Origin: Psychrobacter glacincola
Lineage (GTDB): Bacteria > Pseudomonadota > Gammaproteobacteria > Pseudomonadales > Moraxellaceae
Assembly (NCBI GenBank): GCA_001411745.2
Contig: LIQB01000013.1
Location: 1 to 64,000, forward strand
Length of the DNA stretch: 64,000 nt
Direction of reading: 5' to 3'
The position numbers were made by a program, and so were the translations under genes. The notes below the pieces were generated by a model that saw nothing but the letters and a program-made list of their open reading frames with translations, had not been told where the DNA came from and ran no database searches. Shown one piece after another: positions 1 to 8,487 of the stretch. Numbering within the stretch: the stretch's first letter is position 1; each line of letters begins with the position of its first letter.

Positions 1-88
1 CTGATCCCTTCCCGAACTCAGAAGTGAAACATCATTGCGCCAATGGTAGTGTGGGTTCGCCCATGTGAGAGTAGGTCATCGTCAGCTC
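1..88 (+). rRNA. rrf: 5S ribosomal RNA, 3' part
   Basis: The window opens inside a 5S rRNA. Conserved blocks are visible: CCCGAACTCAGAAGTGAAAC at 11-30, then GGTAGTGTGGG, and GAGAGTAGGTCATCG near the 3' end. The 5' part lies outside the window. The end is placed near 88 from the usual length, with an uncertainty of a few bases. A strong terminator follows directly, so this is the end of an rRNA operon on the plus strand. Confidence 0.93.
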
Positions 89-101
89 TCTATTCTAAAG
101 T

Positions 102-136
102 AACCCCCTTCTGCATAAGCAGAAGGGGGTTTTCTT
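102..136 (+). terminator. Rho-independent terminator of the rRNA operon
   Basis: A 13-bp perfect stem (AACCCCCTTCTGC, loop ATAA, GCAGAAGGGGGTT) is followed by TTCTTTT. It sits about 14 bases after the 5S end. The G+C-rich stem and T-rich tail are typical of a factor-independent terminator. Confidence 0.93.
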
Positions 137-451
137 TTGGGTCGAGATTTATTATAAAGTTATACTTAATCTAACTTACTTTTAGAATTCACACTCTATA
201 AGTGTATTTTCTATTTGAATTGATGATTTTTTTTTGCTTAATTGCTATGCAATTTTATGAATATATTTTCTAGTCCTGCCATCAAAATGATTTGACTTAT
301 ATCATTATAGCTGCTAATTTTAAACTAGATTTTTATTACAGGTATGTAAAAGATATATTTAAAACTTGTAACTTATTACATCTGGTATAGATTGGATTAT
401 TTACCAGTGATGTATTACTTCTATTTTCACAATTATCAAAAGGAATTGATA
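137..451. other. AT-rich intergenic region upstream of dctP
   Basis: This is about 315 bp between the rRNA terminator and the TRAP operon. It is very AT-rich and has no convincing ORF or long hairpin. It should hold the dctPQM promoter, but I could not assign -35/-10 boxes with confidence. An in-frame ATG at 392 lies here; it is rejected as the dctP start because it would bury the signal peptide. Confidence 0.5.
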
Positions 452-1513
452 ATGAAGCTAGCTCCTCTTTTTTCAATTGGTGCCTTAGCGGCTGTTAGTC
501 TTTTAGGCTGCTCTAACCAATCTGCTAACACGACTGATGACTCATCAGTAAACTCTCAAGAAATCACCGTTTTACGCTTCTCTCACTTTTGGCCAGCAAC
601 CTCTTCTATTAGCACAGAGGTTTTTGAACCTTGGGCAAAGCAAATAGAGACAGATTCTAATGGTCGCTTAAAAGTAGAGTTGTATCCTTCCGCGGGTCTT
701 GCTAAAGCAGATGTTACGTACGAATCTGCTGCTAAAGGTACGATAGATATTGGTTCACAAGCACATGGGTATACCAGTGGTCGTTTTCCTTTAACTCAAA
801 TCACTGAACTTCCTGGTTTATCAAACTCAGCGACTCAAATGGGTTGTATGCTTCAGACGCTTTATGAGGATGGCACGCTTGCTAGTGAGTATGAAGACTC
901 ACATCTACTATTTATGTATGGCGCTGGGCCTGGCTCACTGCATACTACGGATAAGTTGATTCGGACTCCTGAAGACATGAAAGGCATGCGCATCCGCCGC
1001 CCTTCTGCGGTCGCGGGTGATATTATCGAAAGTGCTGGGGCGTCACCAGTAGGATTGCCTGCTAATGATATGTATACCTCGCTACAGCGCGGCGTCGTCG
1101 ATGGGTTGAGTTTTCCCTGGGAGGCCGTAACAGCGTTCAAAATCGATGAAATCACCAAATATCACACCAATATTCCTTTTTATAGTTCGGCGCTGATGGT
1201 TACTATGAATAAGGATAAATATAACAACTTACCTGATGATTTAAAGCAAGTGTTGGATAAAAACTCAGGAATGGCATTGGCGAATAAAGTTGGTGAAGTG
1301 TTTGATAAGCATGATCAAATGGCCATTCAAGCTGCTAAAGCTAAAGGCGATGAGATCGTTGAAATTCCTGATCCATTGAATGATCCTGATTGGAAAGGAC
1401 CACTTGAAAAGGGTACTAAAAAATATCTAAGTGATGTCAATGCTTTGGGTTTAGATGCTGATAGTGTCTATGAGAAAGCAAAAGCTGCCAGTGCTGCTTG
1501 TAAAGTGGTATAA
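452..1513 (+). CDS. dctP: TRAP transporter substrate-binding lipoprotein, DctP family
   Basis: Periplasmic solute receptor of a tripartite ATP-independent transporter, which delivers an organic acid-type ligand to the DctQM membrane complex. The protein from the ATG at 452 is 353 residues. It begins with a lipoprotein signal whose lipobox LLGC places the lipidated Cys at residue 20. AAAGGAA lies 7 bases upstream, which decides this start over the in-frame ATG at 392. The DctP fold is recognisable by the FSHFWP start, the segment with MRIRRPSA carrying the conserved ligand-pairing arginine, and the LQRGVVDG block. It is the first gene of dctP-dctQ-dctM. The ligand cannot be told from sequence. 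A lipid-anchored rather than freely soluble receptor is a mild variation. Confidence 0.92.
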   Translation: MKLAPLFSIGALAAVSLLGCSNQSANTTDDSSVNSQEITVLRFSHFWPATSSISTEVFEPWAKQIETDSNGRLKVELYPSAGLAKADVTYESAAKGTIDIGSQAHGYTSGRFPLTQITELPGLSNSATQMGCMLQTLYEDGTLASEYEDSHLLFMYGAGPGSLHTTDKLIRTPEDMKGMRIRRPSAVAGDIIESAGASPVGLPANDMYTSLQRGVVDGLSFPWEAVTAFKIDEITKYHTNIPFYSSALMVTMNKDKYNNLPDDLKQVLDKNSGMALANKVGEVFDKHDQMAIQAAKAKGDEIVEIPDPLNDPDWKGPLEKGTKKYLSDVNALGLDADSVYEKAKAASAACKVV

Positions 1514-1530
1514 CCCATTGGAGGTGTCAC

Positions 1531-2058
1531 ATGGCATTTTTAGTAAAAATCAGTATTCTAATCTCTAGATTATGCCAGTTTATTGGTGGTATCAGTCTTA
1601 TTATTATTGTTCTCACAACGATGCTCGATGTGACTGCTCGCTATATTTTCAAGCTGACTGGTGGTGAGTTTGGCTTTACCGTCAAAGGCAGTGTAGAGAT
1701 CGTCTCTTACTTCATGCTCTTTGCTTTACTTGCTGCCTTTGGCGCTTTCGTCGAACGCTCACAAATTATCGTTGATGTCTTTACTCAAAAAATGCCGCAA
1801 GCCATTAAAGGTTATATGATGGGCGTCTTTATGATGGGCTTTTTCGTCATTGGTATCGTTTTTGCTTGGGGGCTTTATGAGAGTGCTGTTGATGCCATAG
1901 AATACGGTAAAGTCACTCAAGACCTTCGATTGTCAATGATGCCCATCTATGCATTTAGTGCATTTTTAAGTCTCTTACTCGCCATTCGCTCATTAATCGA
2001 ATCCATCAATATCTTTAAAACGGGCGAGTTCTTTGACGCCGAGGAGACAGGCGCATGA
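1531..2058 (+). CDS. dctQ: TRAP transporter small membrane subunit, DctQ family
   Basis: Small integral membrane component of the TRAP transporter, 175 residues with four predicted hydrophobic segments (about 12-33, 54-75, 90-113, 133-155). The family works together with DctM as the Na+-driven permease. A GGAGGT ribosome site precedes the ATG, 17 bp after the dctP stop. Its stop overlaps the dctM start as ATGA at 2055-2058, which implies translational coupling. Assignment rests on size, topology and position between dctP and dctM. Confidence 0.9.
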   Translation: MAFLVKISILISRLCQFIGGISLIIIVLTTMLDVTARYIFKLTGGEFGFTVKGSVEIVSYFMLFALLAAFGAFVERSQIIVDVFTQKMPQAIKGYMMGVFMMGFFVIGIVFAWGLYESAVDAIEYGKVTQDLRLSMMPIYAFSAFLSLLLAIRSLIESINIFKTGEFFDAEETGA

Positions 2059-3344
2059 GTCCAGAAATTATTGGAGCTATCGGCTTAATCGTCATGATCC
2101 TGCTTGTTGTCCTGCGAGTTCCAGTGGCGCTTGCCATGTTAGGTGTTGGGTTGGTTGGTTTTGGCGCAGTGACGGCGCCCAGTGGTGCACTGCAAATGCT
2201 CAAAGATATTCCGGTAGATGTGTTAGCCAAATATGACTTTAGTGCGATTCCCTTATTTATTTTAATGGGCGTTTTTGCCACTCATTCAGGGATGGCAGGG
2301 AAGTTATTTGAAGCTACCCGAACTATTTTTGGGGGAGTGAGGGGCAGTTTGGGTATCGCTGGCATAGGATCGTCTGGTATTTTTGCTTCTATCTCAGGTT
2401 CATCCTTAGCCACAGCGTCCACTATGACCAAGGTTGCGCTGCCACAAATGGAGAAGTATGGTTATCAACCAGGTTTTGCCTGTGGTATTTTAGCAGCGGG
2501 TGGCACGTTAGGTATTATGATTCCGCCTAGCATTGCGCTACTGGTCTATGCCATCTTAACCCAGCAGTCAGTCGGTGACATGTTCATCGCTGGTTTCTTG
2601 CCTGGGATTTTGGGCATGGTGATGTACTCAATCACTGTTATGATTATGGTACGCTGGAAGCCGCATTTAGCGCGTCGCGGTGAGCCTACTTCTTGGAAAG
2701 CCAAGCTGCTGTCATTGACGGGACTCATACCATTTAGCTTTATTTTCATTGTGATTATCGCTGGTATTTTCTTTGGGTTATTTACTCCGACAGAAGGAGC
2801 GGCAGTCGGTGCGTTTGTTTCTTGGGCTTATGCTTTTGCCAAAGGCATGCGTATAAAAGGTCTAAAGCAATCTTTGATTGAAACGCTTGCATTATCAGCG
2901 GTGGTATTCTTTATGCTGCTGGGTGCAGAAGCCTTGGGTTACTTTATCTCCGTTTCACGCTTGTCTTATACGCTAGCGACTTGGATTGGTACATTAGCAG
3001 TTAGCCCGATGATTGTACTGATCTGTATCTTAATCATGTACTTCCTATTAGGGTTGTTCATGGATGCTTTGGCGATGCTGGTCATTACCATTCCAGTGGT
3101 ATATCCAATCATTGTGGCGTTAGGGTTTGATCCCGTATGGTTTGGTATCATCGCTGTATTGACAGTAGAGCTTGGACTGATTACGCCGCCGATGGGGATG
3201 AATATCTTTGTCATTAAAGCGATGGCACCGCATATTAAGCTGTCTGATATGTTCCGCGGGGTCGCACCATTTATTGTCTCTGATCTGATTCGACTGGTTA
3301 TTTTGGTCGCCTTTCCAGCGATATCTTTAGTGCTGCTAACGTAA
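2055..3344 (+). CDS. dctM: TRAP transporter large permease subunit, DctM family
   Basis: Main transport subunit, 429 residues, within the usual length of the family and almost entirely hydrophobic with about 12 segments. Family hallmarks are the N-terminal VPVALAMLGVG region, SGSSLATASTM near residue 115, GGTLGIMIPPSIALLVYA near 150, TPTEGAAVGAF in the middle, and the C-terminal LGLITPPMGMNIFV. It starts within the end of dctQ (ATGA overlap). A terminator follows at 3413. Substrate unknown; the DctP protein determines it. Confidence 0.94.
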   Translation: MSPEIIGAIGLIVMILLVVLRVPVALAMLGVGLVGFGAVTAPSGALQMLKDIPVDVLAKYDFSAIPLFILMGVFATHSGMAGKLFEATRTIFGGVRGSLGIAGIGSSGIFASISGSSLATASTMTKVALPQMEKYGYQPGFACGILAAGGTLGIMIPPSIALLVYAILTQQSVGDMFIAGFLPGILGMVMYSITVMIMVRWKPHLARRGEPTSWKAKLLSLTGLIPFSFIFIVIIAGIFFGLFTPTEGAAVGAFVSWAYAFAKGMRIKGLKQSLIETLALSAVVFFMLLGAEALGYFISVSRLSYTLATWIGTLAVSPMIVLICILIMYFLLGLFMDALAMLVITIPVVYPIIVALGFDPVWFGIIAVLTVELGLITPPMGMNIFVIKAMAPHIKLSDMFRGVAPFIVSDLIRLVILVAFPAISLVLLT

Positions 3345-3667
3345 GCGCTATTGATAAAAGTAAGCTTAGAAAATCATAGCTGCGTCGTTCATCTACACTG
3401 TTCATTAATAGGGCCATATTGTTTTCATAGCAATATGGTTTTTTTATGATAAAAGAAAAAGTCGGCGTAATAATTCTATGGTTAAATTATTCTACATAAA
3501 GTCACATTATGAGACATTTTTTGAGCGGTCATTTGGATTACTTAGAAGGTGGTTTTTATACTAAATGACATTATACGTGGATAACTTTTCTTATCATTCT
3601 AAGGGCTTGTGAATGTAGTAAACTGGTTGGCATTTCCGAATAGATAATTTTATAAGTAGAGAAAATC
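3345..3667. other. Intergenic region dctM to 5'-nucleotidase
   Basis: This is 323 bp, holding the dctM terminator at 3413-3445 and then an AT-rich stretch expected to carry the promoter of the 5'-nucleotidase gene. I see no ORF, RNA gene or repeat in the rest. Confidence 0.5.
3413..3445 (+). terminator. Terminator of the dctPQM operon
   Basis: An 8-bp stem CCATATTG / CAATATGG with a 9-base loop is followed by eight T residues. It lies about 70 bp after the dctM stop. Confidence 0.82.
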
Positions 3668-4717
3668 ATGGCAGTCGATTTTAGTAATACGCTCATCGTC
3701 GCGATTTCTGCAACGGCACTTTTTGATTTAACCGAATCAGAAAATTATTTGCTAGAGCTGCTAGAGCAGAGACCTGTAAGCGCCATAAAAGAGTTTCGAG
3801 ACTATATGACCAAGCGTGAGAACGATGCTCTCAGCATTGGTGCTGGTTATCCATTAATTAAAGCTCTATTAAATCTGAATAATTATTGCAATGATGGCAT
3901 GCAAGATTTAGAGGTTGAGACACCTTTGGTGGAAGTGGTCATTGTTTCAAAGAGTAGTCCAGATACGGGCATTCAAGTCCTCAATGCCATTCTTGAGCAT
4001 GAGCTGACTATCTCACGCTCGGCATTTATTTCAGGCAGTCCTGTTGCTCCTTATATTAAAGACTTCAACGTCGATCTATTTTTGACGACCAATCGCGAAG
4101 ATGCCCAGCAAGTGGCTGATGCCAATATCTGCGCTTGTGCGATACTCGATGCAACCCCCGTCAATACCTATGAGTTAGATACTGATCAGCTACGTATTGC
4201 TTTTGATGGTGATGCGGTGCTGTTTGATGATTCAGGTGAACTGCTGTACAAGCAAAAAGGACTGCGTGCTTTTCACGATCGCGAAATACAGATGCGTGAT
4301 TTACCGATTGAAAAAGGCCCTTATGCTGAATTGTTGATTAAACTATCAAATTTACAGGAACGTCTACCCGCTGGTCTCAAGTATTCTCCCATAAAGATTG
4401 CATTGGTGACAGCTCGCAACGCACCTGCTGATCTGCGTGCGATTAAGACATTGCGAGAGTGGGGCGTCAATGTTGATATGGCGTTTTTCTTAGGAGGTTT
4501 AGAAAAAACAGCTGTACTTAGAACGTTTGCACCTCATATCTTTTTTGATGATTCTATCAAACATATCGATGCCGCTCGTCGTTTTGTGCCCACCGCTTTG
4601 GTGCCTTATCACTCGACGTCGTTATTACATAGTGACAGTTATTTGATGACTGACAAAGAGGCTGCATTGTTAGATTTTACGCCTGTAACACGCTCCACTG
4701 CTACGCTGAGCCATTAA
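3668..4717 (+). CDS. Cytosolic 5'-nucleotidase (PF06189-type)
   Basis: Protein of 349 residues that resembles bacterial members of the cytosolic 5'-nucleotidase family, which remove phosphate from nucleoside monophosphates. Recognisable segments are ISRSAFISGSPVAPYI near residues 115-130, FLTTNREDAQQVADA at 138-152, and the acidic AFDGDAVLFDD at 178-188, which looks like the HAD-type Asp motif region. A second acidic FFDD motif is near residue 295. No signal peptide, so it is cytoplasmic. It is followed 40 bp later by a rhomboid gene on the same strand. The exact nucleotide preference is not visible. Confidence 0.82.
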   Translation: MAVDFSNTLIVAISATALFDLTESENYLLELLEQRPVSAIKEFRDYMTKRENDALSIGAGYPLIKALLNLNNYCNDGMQDLEVETPLVEVVIVSKSSPDTGIQVLNAILEHELTISRSAFISGSPVAPYIKDFNVDLFLTTNREDAQQVADANICACAILDATPVNTYELDTDQLRIAFDGDAVLFDDSGELLYKQKGLRAFHDREIQMRDLPIEKGPYAELLIKLSNLQERLPAGLKYSPIKIALVTARNAPADLRAIKTLREWGVNVDMAFFLGGLEKTAVLRTFAPHIFFDDSIKHIDAARRFVPTALVPYHSTSLLHSDSYLMTDKEAALLDFTPVTRSTATLSH

Positions 4718-4757
4718 AATATCGCTAAAAACATGGATTAAAAGAATAGGGCATTAT

Positions 4758-5363
4758 ATGAATTGGCAGCAACTGCTTAGCTTGATTATGATACGAATAA
4801 AGCAGGTTATAGGTTTATATGCTTTTGTATTAATACCGATGTGGGGCATGTTTTTTTTAAATGAAGTGGCATTATTCGGCATGTGGAATATCTTTGGGAT
4901 TGTGCCTCGTGCCTTAGATGTGGGCAGTATGATTGGAGTATTTGCATCATGGACGATGCATGGCAATTTTTCACATTTGCTTGGTAACACTTTGACATTA
5001 TTACAAATTTTATTTTTGTTTGGATTGTTTGAGAAGAATGCTTATCGAACAGTGATTAAGCTCATTATCGCATCTGGATTGGTCACTTGGATCATTGGCT
5101 CGCCATTGTCAATTCATGTTGGCGCATCAGGGCTATGCTTCGCGATGCTCGGCTACATGATAGGTGGTGCTGTATTTGCGCGGCGTTGGGGTTATTTGAT
5201 TGCCTGTATTGTCATGGGTACTGGCTATTGGTTGACTATTAAGCAAGGATTGATGCCGCAACAAGGTATCTCGTTTGCGGCGCACTTCGGTGGTCTATGC
5301 GCTGGATTGCTGTTAGGCGCTAATTCTAAGCATACTTATACCGCAACTTCTCAGCGCAATTGA
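4758..5363 (+). CDS. Rhomboid family intramembrane serine protease (catalytically intact)
   Basis: A 201-residue polytopic membrane protein that should cleave substrates within the membrane. The catalytic set is complete: HGNFSHLLGN gives His73 and Asn77 (oxyanion), GASG gives the nucleophile Ser124, and AAHFGG gives the general base His176. About six membrane segments are predicted, which is the basic bacterial rhomboid core with no extra domain. AGGG precedes the ATG. It contrasts with the large rhomboid-like protein at 47701, in which all of these residues are lost. Confidence 0.9.
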   Translation: MNWQQLLSLIMIRIKQVIGLYAFVLIPMWGMFFLNEVALFGMWNIFGIVPRALDVGSMIGVFASWTMHGNFSHLLGNTLTLLQILFLFGLFEKNAYRTVIKLIIASGLVTWIIGSPLSIHVGASGLCFAMLGYMIGGAVFARRWGYLIACIVMGTGYWLTIKQGLMPQQGISFAAHFGGLCAGLLLGANSKHTYTATSQRN

Positions 5364-5447
5364 ATACATGACTATAATAGAGGCCGTCTTAAACCCCTTA
5401 GTAATCAGATATTTTAGCAGGGTTTTATTTGCATATTTATGAGGAGG

Positions 5448-5993
5448 TTAGCTTTTACCAGTACAAATACTAATGAACAACGGGTCATCTGTTGCCAACT
5501 CTCGCCATGCTGTTGTTTGCTTGACATGTTCATCAATCGTTAGCTTACTGTTTTTTTCGGGTATGACATAATCGGCACGCGCAGGAATACGACAGTCTAT
5601 AACTTGTGGTACTTTCTGCACACTTCTGCGTCTTTCAAACAGATATAAATTAACCAAATATACATCTGGATTGTCTACCTGCACGCTAGCGTTGGCGGTA
5701 TCGGCAGCGATAAAACGTAATATTTGCGGCTTGACATAAGACCATGGGCGAAACCACTCGGTGCTTTTTGCTACTTTGACGACTTGCACGCCTGCTGGTA
5801 ACTTGCTCACTTGCTGACCATACCAGTTATACTCTTGGTGTATTTGAAAGGCAAACATACCAATCGCAGCAAACAAAGGAATAAGCCACTTTGGTGCGCG
5901 TTTGCCAGCCAGTTTACTGAGGTGAGTTATAATGAGTGCCAGACCAGCCATGCCAAATGCGGCAGCAATGGTAGCGATAAACTCAAAAAGCAT
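5448..5993 (-). CDS. Membrane protein of unknown function
   Basis: A 181-residue protein with two hydrophobic segments near the N-terminus (about 3-27 and 36-52), then a mostly soluble domain. The segment AGVQVVKVAKSTEWFRPWSYVKPQ resembles neither a known enzyme nor a binding motif I recognise. The soluble part has a single late Cys pair (Cys at the VIDCRI region and near the C-terminus) that could form a disulfide if it is periplasmic. I do not recognise the family. It converges with the rhomboid gene at 4758; a MITE-like repeat lies just upstream of its start. Confidence 0.7.
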   Translation of the reverse strand: MLFEFIATIAAAFGMAGLALIITHLSKLAGKRAPKWLIPLFAAIGMFAFQIHQEYNWYGQQVSKLPAGVQVVKVAKSTEWFRPWSYVKPQILRFIAADTANASVQVDNPDVYLVNLYLFERRRSVQKVPQVIDCRIPARADYVIPEKNSKLTIDEHVKQTTAWRELATDDPLFISICTGKS

Positions 5994-6040
5994 AAAATCT
6001 TCCTTAATGCGTTAAGCACTTTTAGTTGAGCGCTTTTAAC

Positions 6041-6214
6041 TAGGGCGTGTTCTCATTTTAAAAATGGTAATAAAAATGAGACAAATTGCCGTCAAACAAG
6101 GAAAGTAGCGAAAATAATATCGAGATATTGATAAGCTATTTAACGATGTTTGGCAAAATTTAGCCATTTTTAGCCCATTTAGAGGGTAATCGATTTAATT
6201 GAGGACACGCCCTA
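6041..6214. repeat. MITE-like element, copy 1
   Basis: A 174-bp non-coding element bounded by terminal inverted repeats: left TAGGGCGTGTTCTCA, right end TGAGGACACGCCCTA. It is flanked by TA on each side (target context CTAA). The reverse complement matches copy 2 (26946-27129) almost throughout, and copy 3 (51857-52030) is a more diverged relative in the same orientation. It lies between the symporter terminator and the start of the 5993 gene. It encodes nothing, so a non-autonomous transposable element is inferred. Confidence 0.85.
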
Positions 6215-6279
6215 AGCATAGTTAATAAAGTATATTCAATAAAGCAAAAATCTAACATTTTTTATAATAAATAAGAGAT

Positions 6280-6318
6280 AAAAAAATCACTCACAAGCAG
6301 CTACTGCCTGTGAGTGAT
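6280..6318 (-). terminator. Terminator of the sodium:solute symporter operon
   Basis: Read on the minus strand, a 10-bp stem ATCACTCACA / TGTGAGTGAT with a 13-base loop is followed by seven T residues. It lies about 35 bp beyond the symporter stop. Confidence 0.88.
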
Positions 6319-6353
6319 ATATAGTAACTGAAGATATATTCTCATTTATACAC

Positions 6354-8222
6354 TTAGTGGTCGACTGCACCGCCTGCGCCACGTGGAGAGCGGACACTTT
6401 CAACCAACTCTTGAATGTGTAATGGTGGTGGAGCAGTAGCATAAGAGACAGCAAACGCTACGATAAAGTTAAGCAATGCCCCAATCGCACCAAATGATAG
6501 TGGTGAGATACCAAACAACCAATACTCTGCCGTATCAGGGAAGTTCGCTGTACCGCTAATGAAGAACCAACCTTTAAAGACAAAGATATAAACAAGGATA
6601 CTAATCAGACCTGTTAGCATACCAGCGATGGCACCAACATTATTGATCCGTTTAGAGAAAATACCCATCATTAGTGCAGGGAAGAGCGATGCACCAGCGA
6701 TACCGAATGCTAATGCGACTACCTGTGCGGCAAACCCTGGTGGATTTATTCCTAACCAAGTAGCAACTACAATCGCAACACCCATCGTAATACGTGCAAC
6801 TCTCAATTCGCCTTTATCAGTAATGTTTGGATTAAGGTTTCGTTTAATCAAGTCATGACTGATCGCTGACGAAATAGCGAGTAGTAGGCCTGCTGCTGTT
6901 GAGAGCGCTGCTGCCAAACCACCTGCGGCGATAAGACCAATAACCCATGGTGGAAGATTCGCAATTTCTGGGTTAGCTAATACTAAGATATCGGCATTGA
7001 CATCCAGCTCATTACCCTTCCAGCCCGCTGCGGTGAAGCGTCCATCAAGTTCTAAATCCTGTGCGACACGTGCAGTCTCTACGGCTGCAGTGGCAGCGGC
7101 TACATCGCCACCATCCGCTTGTGCAGCACTCAAGGCAAGCTCAGCGGCACCAAGACCACTGTCGTTGTACATTTGGATACGACCATCATTATTAAGATCA
7201 TTATATTTAATAAGGCCGGTATCTTCCCATGTCTTCATCCAGTCTGGACGTTGATCATAGTTTATAGGTGCTTCTGCCACCCCTTGTGGATAAATCGTAT
7301 CAATCAGGTTTAAACGTGCCATTGCACCTACGGCAGGAGCAGTGAAGTATAGTAGCGAGATAAATACCAACGTCCAACCAGCAGTCCAACGCGCATCAGC
7401 GACTTTAGGTACGGTGAAGAAGCGGATGATAACGTGTGGCAGACCTGCTGTACCGATCATGAGTGATAAGGTAAATAGCACCATATTTAGCTTGTTAGGG
7501 ACATCAGCAGTATAAGCGGTGAAACCCAAGTCAGTAACCACCTGATCTAGCTTGGTTAAGATAGGAACCCCTGCTTCCACATGGTTTGAAAACAAGCCCA
7601 AACCTGGAATTGGATTGCCTGTTAATTCAAGTGAGATGAAAACAGCAGGAATGGTATATGCAATCATTAGAACGACATACTGCGCTACCTGAGTATAGGT
7701 AATCCCTTTCATACCACCAAGTACAGCGTAGAAGAAGACAACAACCGCAGCAATCAGTAGACCAGTAGTGTTTTCAACTTCCAAGAAGCGTGAGAAAGCG
7801 ACACCGGCACCTGTCATCTGACCGATAACGTATGTGGTTGAGGCGATAATCAAACAAATTACGGCAATCATTGCTGCCGTTTTTGAATAAAAACGGTCGC
7901 CGATGAAGTCAGGTACCGTAAACTTACCAAATTTACGTAAATAAGGCGCTAGGAGCATTGCCAGTAGTACATAACCACCTGTCCAACCCATCAAATAAGT
8001 TGATGCGCCATAACCGCCAGCGGCAAGAATACCTGCCATCGAAATAAATGACGCAGCACTCATCCAGTCAGCAGCCGTTGCCATACCGTTGACGACAGGA
8101 TGAACACCGCCGCCTGCTACGTAGAATTCACTCGTTGTGCCAGCACGTGCCCAAATTGCAATACCGAAGTATAGAGCGAAAGATAGACCTACAAAAATAA
8201 TATTAATCGTAAATTGACTCAT
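6354..8222 (-). CDS. Sodium:solute symporter large subunit (VC_2705-type, acetate-permease-like)
   Basis: Sodium-coupled symporter of the SSS family, 622 residues and about 13 membrane segments. SSS features include AADWMSAASFIS at 50-61, the GGMKGITYTQVAQY block near 169-182, and the motif GTAGLPHVIIRFFTV around 257-271. Compared with ActP-type proteins it carries a roughly 100-residue extramembrane insertion (about 305-425) that contains the EF-hand-like NDLNNDGRI at 341-349. The gene follows the small subunit by 4 bp with its ribosome site GAGGAA inside the upstream gene. Pairing with a DUF4212 protein marks the VC_2705 subfamily; the substrate is probably a short carboxylate, by inference only. 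Confidence 0.9.
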   Translation of the reverse strand: MSQFTINIIFVGLSFALYFGIAIWARAGTTSEFYVAGGGVHPVVNGMATAADWMSAASFISMAGILAAGGYGASTYLMGWTGGYVLLAMLLAPYLRKFGKFTVPDFIGDRFYSKTAAMIAVICLIIASTTYVIGQMTGAGVAFSRFLEVENTTGLLIAAVVVFFYAVLGGMKGITYTQVAQYVVLMIAYTIPAVFISLELTGNPIPGLGLFSNHVEAGVPILTKLDQVVTDLGFTAYTADVPNKLNMVLFTLSLMIGTAGLPHVIIRFFTVPKVADARWTAGWTLVFISLLYFTAPAVGAMARLNLIDTIYPQGVAEAPINYDQRPDWMKTWEDTGLIKYNDLNNDGRIQMYNDSGLGAAELALSAAQADGGDVAAATAAVETARVAQDLELDGRFTAAGWKGNELDVNADILVLANPEIANLPPWVIGLIAAGGLAAALSTAAGLLLAISSAISHDLIKRNLNPNITDKGELRVARITMGVAIVVATWLGINPPGFAAQVVALAFGIAGASLFPALMMGIFSKRINNVGAIAGMLTGLISILVYIFVFKGWFFISGTANFPDTAEYWLFGISPLSFGAIGALLNFIVAFAVSYATAPPPLHIQELVESVRSPRGAGGAVDH

Positions 8223-8226
8223 GGGG

Positions 8227-8487
8227 CTATTCCTCGTCTACGCCGTATTGTTTATCTAACTTATTCATACGCCAAGCGTAGAAGAAAATTAAAACGATAA
8301 ATACCCCAATGGATCCTTGCTGAGCAAACCAAAAGCCCAAGTCGGTACCACCGATTTTAATACCTGCTAAGAGAGGACGTAATAAAATCCCAAACCCGTA
8401 TGAGCATAGCGCCCAAATAAATAGGCTACCTAAAATGAGACGGACATTGGCACGCCAATAACCGGATGGATCGTTGTGGTTTTCCAT
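8227..8487 (-). CDS. Sodium/substrate symporter small subunit (DUF4212)
   Basis: An 86-residue membrane protein with two hydrophobic segments, one around 15-35 (LGSLFIWALCSYGFGILL) and one around 50-70. The WRANVRLI start, the central LRPLLAGIKIGGTDLGFWFAQQGS and the YAWRMNKLD end match the DUF4212 family, always found next to an SSS-type large subunit. The start at 8487 is chosen because AAGGAG sits 8 bases upstream; an upstream in-frame ATG at 8511 would place that site inside the gene. It forms an operon with the 6354-8222 gene. Confidence 0.9.
   Translation of the reverse strand: MENHNDPSGYWRANVRLILGSLFIWALCSYGFGILLRPLLAGIKIGGTDLGFWFAQQGSIGVFIVLIFFYAWRMNKLDKQYGVDEE

Noticed and set aside
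862..1158. 98-codon ORF antisense to dctP
   Set aside because: Complete overlap with a well-supported gene and no ribosome site.
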